The notes under the pieces are model-generated. The model was given only the letters and a program-made list of their open reading frames with translations. It was not told where the DNA came from and ran no database searches. The position numbers and the translations under genes were made by a program. 64,000 nucleotides of DNA from Saccharomycopsis fibuligera x Saccharomycopsis cf. fibuligera (Eukaryota > Ascomycota > Saccharomycetes > Ascoideales > Saccharomycopsidaceae): NCBI GenBank assembly GCA_001936135.1, contig CP012822.1, forward strand, positions 868,001 through 932,000, written 5' to 3'. Every line of letters begins with the position of its first letter. Position 1 is the first letter of the stretch. Below are positions 20,012 through 30,441 of this stretch, one piece after another.

Positions 20012-22081
20012 ATGCAACCAAGCACTCTCCCACCTTCATCACCGCTCTACTACGATGATCATGAATCAGATTACGAGTCTGACCATTATATTCACGAAAA
20101 AAGTTTCAAAGAGCAAATCTTGAAACCAAAGCCAACTACCCTTTATAACCAAAACCCACTACAACGTTCAAAAACTATTTTGAATGACTATCCTACACCT
20201 GAACCAAGTAGTTCTCTTGGTAACTTGGGTAGCAGTTCTCCCTTACGCGGAGGCGCATACGATGATGAAGCACGCGTTTTTCAATCTCACTCCGAAGAAG
20301 ACTCAGACGACAATTCTGAAAATATTGATATTGGTGAAGAGCAATTGAAAAACGGGCCAAAAGTTGGGCAATTCAATCAACCAGTACATGCTGTTTACCA
20401 CGCAATCAATGATGACAGAGATCATTTTGTTGATCTTTCTAAAGAATCTAGCAAGCTCAAGTTAAAAAAGACGCGTAGCAGCAAGAAATTCAAAACTATT
20501 AAGTTGCCGTTTGATGGTCAGCGTGTTTCAATTGGAAGATCTTCACTTTGCGATGTTGTGCTATCAGACTCCAAAAATTTGATTTCGCGCAAGCACGCGT
20601 CCGTCCACTATGATAGGGTCTCTGATTTGATTGTAGTGAAATGCTATGGTGTCAATGCGTTGGAAGTTCAGACACCCATTCGGGCAAAGGTTAAGTATCT
20701 TGGTGAAAGAAGAAAGTTTGAATTAATTCCTGAGGATAATACAGAGTATCGTAAATTTGCTGAAATGAAATACAAAGATTTGGTTTTCAAAGGCTTGACC
20801 AAATTTCCTCGCAATCTTGATGTTCCTAATGGTGCTAGCAAATTTCTTGTCTTACCAAATGAAGTTTTGAAAATCCCAAGAATGGGTGAAATTGTCTTGG
20901 ATATCAGAGGGACAATTTGTGCTGTTGGCGTTGCTGAGCAGGATGATCCAGATTTGACTGATGAAGAAGATTTCTCTCAACAAAAACTTTACCCTAGGTT
21001 TGTTGAGCTCTCAAAAAATAAAGATTCTGTTGTTGGTCCGCTGCTTACAGAAACATCTATAGGTGACGACACTGTGATGCCTGACTTACAAGAAAATGCA
21101 CTGTTATCGAAAGCTCCATCGGTATCAAAAGCTCCATCGGTATCAAAAGCTCCATCGGTATCAAAAGCTCTATCGGTGTCGAAAGTTCCACCGGTGTCGA
21201 AAGCTCCAATAGTGGATGTCTCGAAACCTGACCTCCCTGCAACACCAACACAATCAACCAAGCCTACTAATACTACCAAGTCTTTAAAATCTGAGCAACC
21301 TACTTTAAAGAATTTCAACGCAAGTGATCGCAAACCTCTCGAGATGGAAGCTGTTGCTGTTGGTGAAAACAAAAATCTGAAGAAAATAAAGCAGGAGTTT
21401 ATGAATAACTGCTTACCATCAAAACCTTTAAATAATGCATCCATCTCTGGTTTGAATTCACAGCCTACAATGTCTTTGAACAAGATCAAAGAAATGGTTG
21501 CTGGAAAACCAAAAGAGCAAAGCCAGGAACCAATAGCCAATGCGAAGAAAGATATGAACCCAAAGAAGCGAGGCCGTCCTTCTACAGCCAAGACAAACAA
21601 TGGAGAGGAAAATAATGGCAAAGAAAATAAAAAATTGAAAACATCTTATGACTACCAGGATCCAAAGTCATTGATTGACGCTGTTAACAAAGATGTGGCT
21701 AAGAAACAAGAGTTGTTGCTTGAAATTGAAAATCTTGATGATTTAAAGAAGATTTTGATCAATCACCTAGCATTCTCAAGACTTGCTTCCACTCCTTTGA
21801 CTCAGTTGAGAGGTATAAGTAACAAGCTAGAAAAGCTTGACAAAAGAGAAGTCAGACTTGTATTGTCGGACATCAACTGTGTAGGTGTGATCTACCGAAA
21901 AGGCAAAGACGCTGCTGGTAAGCCTTTAGACGAGGAATATTACTATGATACTGAAAAGGATGAAGACCAAGACAGAGTAAATTTGGTTAATTCAGTAAAG
22001 GGGGGTAGCAGTTTGAGAAGCTGTAGAAAAACCCACAAACAATACTACTGGAAGAGACCACCACCATTGCCTCGTTACTAA
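20012..22081 (+). CDS. PLM2: FHA-domain G1/S-regulated protein, PLM2/TOS4 family (689 aa)
   Basis: Putative chromatin-associated protein of the Plm2/Tos4 family. An FHA phosphothreonine-binding domain lies at about residues 160-235, with the core IGRSSLCDVVLSD and ISRKHASVHYD carrying the conserved Gly-Arg, Ser and His. An acidic Ser/Asp-rich N-terminus precedes it. After it come an 18-base tandem repeat (21107-21214) giving SKAPSV units, a Lys/Pro linker with an AT-hook-like KKRGRPSTAK (about 515), and a conserved C-terminal region (about 545-689) with RGISNKLEKLDKREVRLVL and a basic end. The G1/S promoter sites upstream agree with this family. I cannot separate PLM2 from TOS4 orthology, since the pair arose by duplication in the Saccharomyces lineage. 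Confidence 0.8.
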   Translation: MQPSTLPPSSPLYYDDHESDYESDHYIHEKSFKEQILKPKPTTLYNQNPLQRSKTILNDYPTPEPSSSLGNLGSSSPLRGGAYDDEARVFQSHSEEDSDDNSENIDIGEEQLKNGPKVGQFNQPVHAVYHAINDDRDHFVDLSKESSKLKLKKTRSSKKFKTIKLPFDGQRVSIGRSSLCDVVLSDSKNLISRKHASVHYDRVSDLIVVKCYGVNALEVQTPIRAKVKYLGERRKFELIPEDNTEYRKFAEMKYKDLVFKGLTKFPRNLDVPNGASKFLVLPNEVLKIPRMGEIVLDIRGTICAVGVAEQDDPDLTDEEDFSQQKLYPRFVELSKNKDSVVGPLLTETSIGDDTVMPDLQENALLSKAPSVSKAPSVSKAPSVSKALSVSKVPPVSKAPIVDVSKPDLPATPTQSTKPTNTTKSLKSEQPTLKNFNASDRKPLEMEAVAVGENKNLKKIKQEFMNNCLPSKPLNNASISGLNSQPTMSLNKIKEMVAGKPKEQSQEPIANAKKDMNPKKRGRPSTAKTNNGEENNGKENKKLKTSYDYQDPKSLIDAVNKDVAKKQELLLEIENLDDLKKILINHLAFSRLASTPLTQLRGISNKLEKLDKREVRLVLSDINCVGVIYRKGKDAAGKPLDEEYYYDTEKDEDQDRVNLVNSVKGGSSLRSCRKTHKQYYWKRPPPLPRY
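21107..21214 (+). repeat. 18-base tandem repeat in PLM2 (six units, SKAPSV)
   Basis: Units 1-3 encode SKAPSV, then SKALSV, SKVPPV and SKAPIV. The first three units are almost identical at DNA level, so the expansion is recent. Confidence 0.95.
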
Positions 22082-22664
22082 GCTCATCATCATTCTCTTT
22101 TTTTTCTTTTTGTTCCATATAACTCGTACTGTATATTAAGTTATTTGATTTATCTTCTTCTTTGCCCTCTGATTTTTGTCCTTGTTCTTTTCTTGCTATT
22201 TTGATGAACATTATTCTAATACGATGATTTCCTTACTAGTTGACTGAAGTTTACGAAGACGCACGATTGTTAGTCGATGTTGAACCTGTATGCACGCTGC
22301 TGTATGTCGCGCAGAGACGATTGACGAAAACAGCAGAGGCGGCGTCCCAAAAAAATCAGAAAAGCCAAAAAAATTTAAAACGCCGCTTTTGTTTTGTTTT
22401 CGCCATCGCATTTTGAAAAGAAAAAATTATCTTTGATCCAATCCACAATCCTAGCAGACGTTGTTGTATATGAAACGACACACATCACACAGAGCATTTT
22501 CACTAAAGCAAAAAAAAAATTGCATCTAGGTCAAGTCCACTTTTATTGCGTTTTGTTTTGATCGTCAGCATTCATTTACCTGCCGAGAAGTACCTTTTTG
22601 TGGTTGATGTCTGATTCCATACACACAAAGCGCATAATCACTCTGTCCCAATAAATGGCAAGCC
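22082..22664. other. Intergenic region between PLM2 and the coiled-coil gene
   Basis: T-rich 3' flank followed by mixed sequence with an A-run near 22508-22518. No ACGCGT boxes, unlike the PLM2 promoter. No gene seen. Confidence 0.55.
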
Positions 22665-24692
22665 ATGGGTGATCTATTAGAAGATGAACAGTTTGCTCTA
22701 AGATTGGATCTGATGTCTCATCGGTTGAATCAGTATTCAAATAGTCTATCCTCGTCTTTGTTAACAAATTCTATCTTGTCTAGAGATCTCATGAGTTTAA
22801 ATGGAGAGATATTTGAATATGATACCCGAGTTGCGCAACTAAACAATGATTTTAGATGTGCGCAAGAGTTTTTATCAAAGCTAGAGGCGTTAGCAGTGAG
22901 AGTTCAGTTTTTCGAAACTCAGATAGGTTTATTGGAATCTCACAGAAGAAATTATATATCCAGACCACACAAGAGAATAGCCAGTGTGAATGAATTCAAG
23001 GATGAGTTATTAGATTGGAGAACTACGGAAACCACGCTAGAAAATCTTTATCAAGAATATTTTCATTTAAAAAAACAGTTTATCCAGTTTTCTAACCAAA
23101 CACCACAGCAATATGCGTTATCAGTTAGTCGATTTCCTTCGAGTTATCATTACAATGACAATAGCATTCTAGACGACAGCATATTGAGAACTCCTATACA
23201 AAGTAATATTGACTCATTTAGCACTTCTTATCAAGAAAAAGGGCCACAACGTGTCACTGCAAATCACAATCGTTTTTCACCGAATTCATCTTCTACATCG
23301 ACCACAGCAACTTCGGTTTTTGATGAAACCACAAATTTAAGACCTTTGAGGTGCTCGAGCAAAAAGAAAAGAAAGTCATCACTTCAAACTATAGAAAGTG
23401 TTTTAAAAGAGCCGCCAATACCATTTAGAGAAAATGATTATACAAATTCCCAACAGGATGCATCAATTCGTGATTTCACCATTGGTGACAATTCAAATTA
23501 TCACAACTTATTTTCTCGCGAGGAGCCGCTGGCGGATACTACAATGATCAGATATCACAACAAAAGAAAATCTTTATCGGTGCCGTCGTTTCATGACTTG
23601 CTTTTAAACAGTTACCAAGGTGACTTGTTCAATTCTGCTTCAGTGCAGCGTACGGGAAAAGATAGAATACCCTCAAACGACCATAAAACTAATCAAAATA
23701 TTAAAAAATTGAAGCATTTCAAGTCATATCAAGGATTAAAAATTAATTATATCGATTCAGACAATAACGGAAAGCAAAATTTTAAATCAGTTGTACCGGT
23801 TGTCAAGTATGGTGAAGAGATTGATTATGATTACAAATTTCCAGTAAGCCCACCAACCACTAAATTAAGCAGACTGTTAAATGTTAAAGCTCATAATACT
23901 TCATCTCAATACGAGTTGAAAAAGCAAACGATTAATTGGCTTTCTAGAATTGCAGAAGATTTTGCAACATCCGAAGCTGCTGCTGATCCAGGCTCTCCAA
24001 AAATACGTCGCGGCTCAGTTACGAAGACTCCCACAGTGCCATCAATTACTCCAATTTCTCATTCAACAGTATTGCATACTCATACGGATGTTAGTAAAAC
24101 ATCTCAGGCTTTGTTGTTGGATATGATGAATAAACAAAGAGAGAATCAAAAGAAACTTGAAGATAAACTGCTGCGAAAACTGAATGAAACTTTTGATTCA
24201 ATGTTTGGCAGTGTCAACAACACTGACTTAGTCAATTCGTTATCAAAAAATCTTTTTCGTTTCCCTTTGACTAAAGCTACAAATCAAAACAAACCCCAAT
24301 CATCCGCAAATGCACCTATACTTTACTCAACTACATCTACGCCAAACACCGCAACTACGAACTATGAGAGTGATCAGCTATTGGAGAATATTGAATCTTC
24401 TGTCAATACTATATCGCCATATGAAGAATCGGCGCATAATTTGAGAGAGGAGAAAAAACAATGGAGCATGATGCTTTCTAAATTCTTACTTAATCTGCCA
24501 TTAGCCCATGTGTTTGATAAAGCTAACAATTCAAACATGAATGAAATACCAGCAGAGGATGACAACATATTAAACGAATCTCAATACGATGACTCGGTTG
24601 AAGAAGTTGATGTTGATCCATTAGGTAACCAGGACTCTGAAGCTGTTGATGAGTTACAGCAGGCTTTGTCAAATGATCTTCTGTTTAATTGA
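22665..24692 (+). CDS. Unknown coiled-coil protein, 675 aa
   Basis: Not recognised. Residues about 25-150 are strongly helical with heptad-like leucines (VAQLNNDFRCAQEFLSKLEAL, then TTLENLYQEYFHLKKQF), fitting a coiled coil or spectrin-like bundle. The middle (150-470) is Ser/Asn/Thr-rich and basic in places (CSSKKKRKSS at about 227). A second helical block lies near 490-525 (ALLLDMMNKQRENQKKLED), and the C-terminus is acidic (EEVDVDPLGNQDSE). There is no signal peptide or membrane segment. A cytoskeletal or spindle adaptor such as Kar9 would have this size and layout, but I see no diagnostic motif, so no name is given. Convergent with PRM1. Confidence 0.75.
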   Translation: MGDLLEDEQFALRLDLMSHRLNQYSNSLSSSLLTNSILSRDLMSLNGEIFEYDTRVAQLNNDFRCAQEFLSKLEALAVRVQFFETQIGLLESHRRNYISRPHKRIASVNEFKDELLDWRTTETTLENLYQEYFHLKKQFIQFSNQTPQQYALSVSRFPSSYHYNDNSILDDSILRTPIQSNIDSFSTSYQEKGPQRVTANHNRFSPNSSSTSTTATSVFDETTNLRPLRCSSKKKRKSSLQTIESVLKEPPIPFRENDYTNSQQDASIRDFTIGDNSNYHNLFSREEPLADTTMIRYHNKRKSLSVPSFHDLLLNSYQGDLFNSASVQRTGKDRIPSNDHKTNQNIKKLKHFKSYQGLKINYIDSDNNGKQNFKSVVPVVKYGEEIDYDYKFPVSPPTTKLSRLLNVKAHNTSSQYELKKQTINWLSRIAEDFATSEAAADPGSPKIRRGSVTKTPTVPSITPISHSTVLHTHTDVSKTSQALLLDMMNKQRENQKKLEDKLLRKLNETFDSMFGSVNNTDLVNSLSKNLFRFPLTKATNQNKPQSSANAPILYSTTSTPNTATTNYESDQLLENIESSVNTISPYEESAHNLREEKKQWSMMLSKFLLNLPLAHVFDKANNSNMNEIPAEDDNILNESQYDDSVEEVDVDPLGNQDSEAVDELQQALSNDLLFN

Positions 24693-25204
24693 CTGCCAAG
24701 TTGAACTCTTCTGAACGCATTTTGTTGGGCTTTCTTTGATTTTTTTTAAAATTCTATTTTATTATTTCTTTCTCTTTTTTATAATTTTTTAATTCTTTAT
24801 TGTTCAATTTTAAATTCTTTAGTTCTCGCTTTATTCCTTGGTTTCACTATTTATCATTATTTTATATGTCTTTCTGGTGTTGTATTATTAGCATTCCGTC
24901 TTTTATCTTTGTTCAACTCTTCTCATTACTTTTACCGCGGTTACTATTCTCATTATTTTTACTAATTTCCTTACTTCAACCACTTCTATTATTTTCACTG
25001 TTCTAACTATTATAGATTTTCTTCTTATTACCTTATTAACTTTGAATTTTTGAATAAGATTTAGGTGATTTTTTACATTTTGTTACAATATTTTTCGAAA
25101 AATTTAATGTAGCGAAATATGACCAGCACATGTATAATGTAAATAAAGAACGAAAGTGGCGAAATGAATGAAAAATAAAAAAAAACAAACTTGAATTTGG
25201 CTAG
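24693..25204. other. Convergent 3' region, T-rich
   Basis: T/C-rich sequence between the coiled-coil gene and PRM1, with AATAAA near 25142. A 68-codon frame at 24800-25006 is made of low-complexity Phe/Leu/Ser and is not credible. Confidence 0.6.
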
Positions 25205-27787
25205 CTAATATTCTATATCATTATCAGCATCGAATGGTGTTTTGAAAGGATTAATTTTTCTTAATTTCACCGGAGGGGGTTCCACTAATTGAAACTCTGT
25301 TTCTGAAATTGACCCTCGAAAGTTGCTGACAGTCCTTTGCAGTGACGCAATGCAGCCACATAAATCAACATGACCACCACTACCATCACTACGCCTGGCG
25401 CAAGCTGGTATATCCCTTGGATTTATGATAGAAAGTGGCTCAACAAAAAACTCGTCACTAGCAGCATCACTGTGTACTGATTGCGGTTGAATTTCATTAA
25501 CTAAAGTGGTCTCATATAAGGTCTCCAATGATTTGTTGTGAATTTTTGTTTCATCCTTTGCATATTTTACCAGTGATCCATTCGCATTTTGAAAAAATTC
25601 CTTATCTTTGTTGAGTAGATTAGTGAAGAATGTTTCCTGATCAAGTGGTTCTGGATTACTTATATCCAATTTGCTATTTTTGCTATTTTCATTTTTTTTT
25701 TTATGGAAGACGTCATTGAATAATGAAGGTTTTTCAAGAGTTGTTAATTCAGGCAGATCTGGGGAAGTTGGCGCCGGATTCTCACCAAAGCCATCTTCAT
25801 TATTGACTATATTCCTCTTTTTGAGCCAAAATATACTATATGCGACAATCATCTGTAAAACAAACACACCAAGCAAAACAAGTGACACAATGAGCTCATA
25901 AAATAATGATTTTTTGTATTCTTTAACAACGGCTAAAATTGTCTCATTGAACATGTCTATTGCTTTATCTGACAAACTTGTGCTTTCGTTATTTGTGCTA
26001 TGGCTAGCCAGTAGCAAATAACTTTCGCTGACTCTAGGTAATTCCAAGGCAGCATTATTATGAACCCAGGTTAATCCTTTTTCCACTGCTTCAACTTTGT
26101 TGCCAATAATGCATTTTACCACTGCTTTTACTGGTTTTTCAAAAACAGTGCCGTTAAAAATATTGGTCAATTCATCATTTATGCCGTCGTAGAAGGTGGA
26201 CACTGTTTTATTTACCGAATCAGTTGCTTCTACCACTAAGCCAAAAAGTTTCTCATTAATTGATGCTTGAGTTGTATTTAAGTAATTGTTAGTAGAGCTT
26301 GTCCAATCCAGAACCATTTCTTTAATTTGACCACTTATATCTGTTGAACTATTTGTAAAATCATTTTTAGCTGCATGTACGCATTTAAGTGCTACCATAA
26401 AAATAGTGTACTGGAGTATAACAGCAAGTATTCCGGCAAGGGCAATGCCTAAAACGGTCATAGACAGTGACGAAAGCAAGTAGGCAAAAAGCCATCTTGT
26501 TTCTCTTTTCTTGCTTGTTGAGTCAATCCTGAAAACTTTAAAAATACATGTTGATATGAAAAACGGTATCCTATTGGTGTATTTATCAATTGTAGCATAT
26601 ATCTCAGCTTTTTTATGTGGATATTGAAGCGTAGCTATTTCCGTGGTCATTTCTTTAACTTGTTTCCATTTGCGGTACTCCATATAAGATAAAACGCCCA
26701 TTAACAAGAGGGCACAGATGAAAGTTAAAGATAAGATTACTTTTACTACTTTATCAATATCATTACCCACGTTCATGTATATTGCACGGATCTTGTCTGG
26801 ATTTGGGCAAAAATTAGCATCTTTAATTTGTGGCACCTGCATGCTTTTTGAATTATCATAAAATGACTCATTGTCCAATTTGGTCTTAACGTAGTTAAAA
26901 GGGATATGAATTAATGATTTTGTTTTATTTTCGACAGTGTCAAAATCAGGTGTTACTGCAGAAAGTTTCTCCAACTTCAGATTTATCGAACTTGGAATAC
27001 TGATGTTCTTTAATTCAGAAATAGTAAGGTTGACTTTATCAAATGGAGACTCAGTTTCTTTTTTAGTGAACAAATCAATGATACTTTCACCAGCTGATTC
27101 TGCAGCATTAATGACTTTAGAAAGATCTGTCAACCCATCTTCAATAGTGTCCGTAACATCATCCAAGGTATTATTGACAAAACTAATGACACTTTTCGTA
27201 GCATTCGTAGCAACATCCACACTTGTATCAACTGCTGCAGTTAACAAGCAAGCATAAGTTCCCACCATTATTTGGATGTAGAATATAATAAGACTCTCAA
27301 CCCCAGTAAGTATTAGTTTAAGTCCCTTCACTGTAGCATTGCTGGCTTCTTCAATACTCTTTGCAATCATGGCATTAGCAGTTTTAGCAGTATAATGCGG
27401 CATTGACATAATATTTGATGCATACTTATCCAACAATTTGCAGGAGTTTATTGTGTAATTTTCTGATCTAGCAAGGCTTCCTTTCAATGATAGCCCAAAA
27501 AGTAAAACTTTTATGCCGATTAGAATAAGAAATAATGTGTATTGATTGATCCAGATCTGCGTTAACCTGTCGCTTAAAGTCAAGTAAGGATATGGTTTAT
27601 AGGTTTTGTATGTGACAACGTTCTTTTTTTCATTGTAACTATAGTTATGATTGTAATTGTTACCGTTAATTTTCGCCACCGTTCTATCTACTGTGTCTTG
27701 AAACTTTTCATTTACTTTGAGAAAAATCATACTTTTCAAATTTTTAATTTTCGTTTTTAGAGAGAATGCTTTAGTGAATTGTAGCAT
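25205..27787 (-). CDS. PRM1: Plasma-membrane fusion protein Prm1 (mating), 860 aa
   Basis: Multispanning membrane glycoprotein that promotes bilayer fusion between mating cells (family knowledge). The conserved start YPYLTLSDRLTQIWINQYTLFLILIGIKVLLFGLS holds TM1. Further hydrophobic segments lie near residues 160-185 (LILTGVESLIIFYIQIMVGTY), 345-365 (VVKVILSLTFICALLLMGVL), 430-465 (LLSSLSMTVLGIALAGILAVILQ) and 630-660 (FYELIVSLVLLGVFVLQMIV). Two large loops between them carry many N-x-S/T sites and helical stretches, as in the family. The cytosolic tail after ~665 is acidic and longer than in S. cerevisiae Prm1 (661 aa). A TGAAACA pheromone-response element lies upstream. Confidence 0.9.
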   Translation of the reverse strand: MLQFTKAFSLKTKIKNLKSMIFLKVNEKFQDTVDRTVAKINGNNYNHNYSYNEKKNVVTYKTYKPYPYLTLSDRLTQIWINQYTLFLILIGIKVLLFGLSLKGSLARSENYTINSCKLLDKYASNIMSMPHYTAKTANAMIAKSIEEASNATVKGLKLILTGVESLIIFYIQIMVGTYACLLTAAVDTSVDVATNATKSVISFVNNTLDDVTDTIEDGLTDLSKVINAAESAGESIIDLFTKKETESPFDKVNLTISELKNISIPSSINLKLEKLSAVTPDFDTVENKTKSLIHIPFNYVKTKLDNESFYDNSKSMQVPQIKDANFCPNPDKIRAIYMNVGNDIDKVVKVILSLTFICALLLMGVLSYMEYRKWKQVKEMTTEIATLQYPHKKAEIYATIDKYTNRIPFFISTCIFKVFRIDSTSKKRETRWLFAYLLSSLSMTVLGIALAGILAVILQYTIFMVALKCVHAAKNDFTNSSTDISGQIKEMVLDWTSSTNNYLNTTQASINEKLFGLVVEATDSVNKTVSTFYDGINDELTNIFNGTVFEKPVKAVVKCIIGNKVEAVEKGLTWVHNNAALELPRVSESYLLLASHSTNNESTSLSDKAIDMFNETILAVVKEYKKSLFYELIVSLVLLGVFVLQMIVAYSIFWLKKRNIVNNEDGFGENPAPTSPDLPELTTLEKPSLFNDVFHKKKNENSKNSKLDISNPEPLDQETFFTNLLNKDKEFFQNANGSLVKYAKDETKIHNKSLETLYETTLVNEIQPQSVHSDAASDEFFVEPLSIINPRDIPACARRSDGSGGHVDLCGCIASLQRTVSNFRGSISETEFQLVEPPPVKLRKINPFKTPFDADNDIEY

Positions 27788-28915
27788 TTTTATGGTAAAC
27801 GGTTAAGGTTGCGAAATGGTCTCAAACTATCAACCAAAATAAAATAGATAGAAAACAGCTACCGAACAACATCTTCGCAGCCATATTTATTTTATATGAA
27901 CACGGCATCACCTCAAATAATAATATCCTCCTTCTACTTCCTTCTTTTTTTAACCCCTGTTGTTTGTTTCCATTTTGTTTCTGAGTTTCTTTTCTGGCTT
28001 GACTTGACGTATCGTTTCTTCTGGTTTAAGGTCCTCAATTTCTGTTAATGTTGAAACATTTATGCACGTGATGTGCTCTAACGATCATCTATGCGTGTAT
28101 GCATGTATTTATGTTATATGATGCGCATTCCTGCAATGTCTAAAGAAACGAATTTTAGTAACGGAAGTTTATCGCTACCAGGGCCCAGTAAGTATATAAC
28201 CGAGGAATTCGTATTCAAGACGAGGTTTTGTTCTTCTAATTAAAAGAAGCAAAAATTGCAGAAATCTGGGAAAAGCAGGCGCATAAGGTATGGAGTGCCG
28301 GGAATAGTAGATGATATCAATATGCCTGCAATTTTGCCAACGACCTTATTTTTCTTAAATATTCTAAAAATTTTCGAATTGACTTCTGATGAAAGACTAC
28401 GTAATCTTGCACAAATTAGGTTATTGAAATAGAGTCCAAGATAAAAATGAAACGAAAAAATAAGCACGCGAACCAGAAACGGTAGTTATAGGAACTCTAG
28501 GTTGAGTAGTAAGCGATAAAACATAGGGCACATTGTCAAAAAGAAAACTCTTGTCTGGATATAGGCCGCTAAGAAGCACTCCGATATGTCTTCGTCCAGA
28601 TTAGCTTGGAGACTAATGAAATTAGTATGCATTTCAATTGTTAAAATACTGCTTGCTAATCTCTAAATTCCAAACTACTCAACATCAGCTGCAAATACCT
28701 GCTCAAATTAAAGAAAGTACGTTTATTGAATAAAACTATCAGATCAATGGCAGTAAGACAAGATGTAGTATAAATACCTAGACAGCCCAATACAACGACG
28801 ACAGTGAATACTATTTAACCATAATAAACAATAAATGCCACTTTTTTGATAAACCCATTATTTTGTTGTCTAGTTCCAACTTGAGTCACTCTTTGTACAA
28901 AGAACATACAAACAA
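27788..28915. other. Divergent promoter region of PRM1 and the chitinase
   Basis: 1.1 kb shared 5' region. It contains one pheromone-response element (28052) on the PRM1 side and AT-rich sequence before the chitinase. No gene recognised inside. Confidence 0.6.
28052..28058 (+). promoter_or_regulatory. Pheromone-response element (TGAAACA) upstream of PRM1
   Basis: TGAAACA, the Ste12 site, about 265 bases upstream of the PRM1 start, inside the near-palindrome AATGTTGAAACATT. Only one copy was found, and a 7-mer can occur by chance. Its place next to a pheromone-regulated gene gives it weight. Confidence 0.45.
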
Positions 28916-30037
28916 ATGATATTTGCTGCAATTTTCATATTGATTCTTGCCTTAATCCAAAATGCTAGTGCGGTCTATGATGAGTCCAAGCACAATATTA
29001 TAGTGTATTGGGGCCAAGGAAGTAATCAAGACTCCTTAGGAACATATTGTCAAAAGGGTAACTTTGATATTGTTCTTCTTTCTTTCTTGAACAACTTTGA
29101 CGCGACCTCTGCATCAGTTAATTTCGGAAATGCCTGTTGGGGAGCTACATGCCCACAAATTGCAGAAGATATTGTAACATGCCAAAATTTGGGTATCAAA
29201 GTTTTGCTTTCATTAGGAGGGGATTCCACGAGTGGAACTTATGGTTATTCAACAGCCACTGAAGGTACATCCGGAGCAGATGTGATTTACAATTTATTCA
29301 ATCCAAATAGCGATTCTTCAGTAACAAAACCTTTTGGTGACGCTGAAATTGATGGATTTGATTTCGATATTGAAAATGGAAAGTCTGAAGGATTAGCTGA
29401 ATTAGTTGGTGCCTTGAGAGCTAAATGGGCTTCTAAAAAACTCATTATCAGTGCTGCTCCACAATGTCCATTTCCTGATGCTAACCTCAACATATTGTTG
29501 AAGAGCACTGAAGCTAGCATCGATATTGCAATGATTCAATTTTATAACAATCCAGCCTGCTCACTTTCAACTGGAAAGAAGAAGTTTAAGCAATCATGGA
29601 ATACTTGGTATAAATTTATCACTGAGGAATCTGGTAACAAAAACATGAAAGCTTACATTGCCTTGGCTACTTCATCGAACGCCGAATATTTTGTCAGCAT
29701 TACAGATGTTAAACTGAGAACCACATCTGCAAGAGAGTCATCCAGCTTCGGGGGATTTGGATTATGGGATGTTGCCACTGGAGTCAAAAAGACTGATGGG
29801 AAAACCGATTATGTTACCGGGTTGGCAAATATTCTTGGTAACACCAGAAACAGTGGTACTAGCAGCAGCAGCGCTAATTCGGTGCAAAGCAAGGTTAGTG
29901 AAACTATCTCCTATGTGAGTAGCACCATCACTTTCACATCTTCCACTTCTTCCATTACTTCATCCTCTACTTTAGAAACTATCGTTACAAGTGTCAATTT
30001 TTCCACCAGCGCTTATGGAACAACTACCACCATTTGA
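28916..30037 (+). CDS. Secreted GH18 chitinase, 373 aa
   Basis: Endochitinase of glycoside hydrolase family 18 (yeast Cts1/Candida Cht type), hydrolysing chitin in the wall or septum (family knowledge). Signal peptide MIFAAIFILILALIQNASA. The barrel start NIIVYWGQGSNQDSLGTYC is diagnostic of class III fungal chitinases. Further motifs: LLSLGGD (about 97-104), the catalytic DGFDFDIE with all D-x-D-x-E acids present (about 144-152), MIQFYNNP (about 206) and GFGLWD (about 280). The catalytic domain ends near 310 and a short Ser/Thr-rich tail follows. There is no chitin-binding domain and no hydrophobic GPI-signal end, so the protein is probably soluble and compact, more like Candida Cht1 than Cts1. 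Which paralogue it is cannot be decided. Confidence 0.93.
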   Translation: MIFAAIFILILALIQNASAVYDESKHNIIVYWGQGSNQDSLGTYCQKGNFDIVLLSFLNNFDATSASVNFGNACWGATCPQIAEDIVTCQNLGIKVLLSLGGDSTSGTYGYSTATEGTSGADVIYNLFNPNSDSSVTKPFGDAEIDGFDFDIENGKSEGLAELVGALRAKWASKKLIISAAPQCPFPDANLNILLKSTEASIDIAMIQFYNNPACSLSTGKKKFKQSWNTWYKFITEESGNKNMKAYIALATSSNAEYFVSITDVKLRTTSARESSSFGGFGLWDVATGVKKTDGKTDYVTGLANILGNTRNSGTSSSSANSVQSKVSETISYVSSTITFTSSTSSITSSSTLETIVTSVNFSTSAYGTTTTI

Positions 30038-30441
30038 GTCTCGATAATAGATTATATAAGCGTGCCATTTGCGCTCACACCCTCAACCAATTATAATTTT
30101 TGTATACTTATACTTCTTTTCGTTTACTTACAATTTATTTTTATTCGCTTGTTCCTTTTCTCATTTGTTCACTCGCTACTTTGGTCGTCTGTTTTTGTTT
30201 TTATGACATATTATTTCTGTTCAATATACACGTCTCGCTACTTTGGTTATCCAAAATGTTGCTCTGAAGTAAAGGGGTGTGTGCACCCTCTTTATTATAG
30301 AGGGTTACCGCCTACAAAAAATTATGGTGAAAATCCGGAGACATCAAATAACCTAAGCTTATACTGTATGCTCTACCATTTAACATTATTTCGAAGAATC
30401 AGATTCTTTCACAGATATTATAATCAGTCAATTTTAATCAA
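30038..30441. other. Short intergenic region
   Basis: T-rich 3' flank of the chitinase and promoter of the next gene. A 129-codon frame spanning 30062-30451 overlaps the next start and is Phe/Leu low-complexity, so it is not accepted as a gene. Confidence 0.55.
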
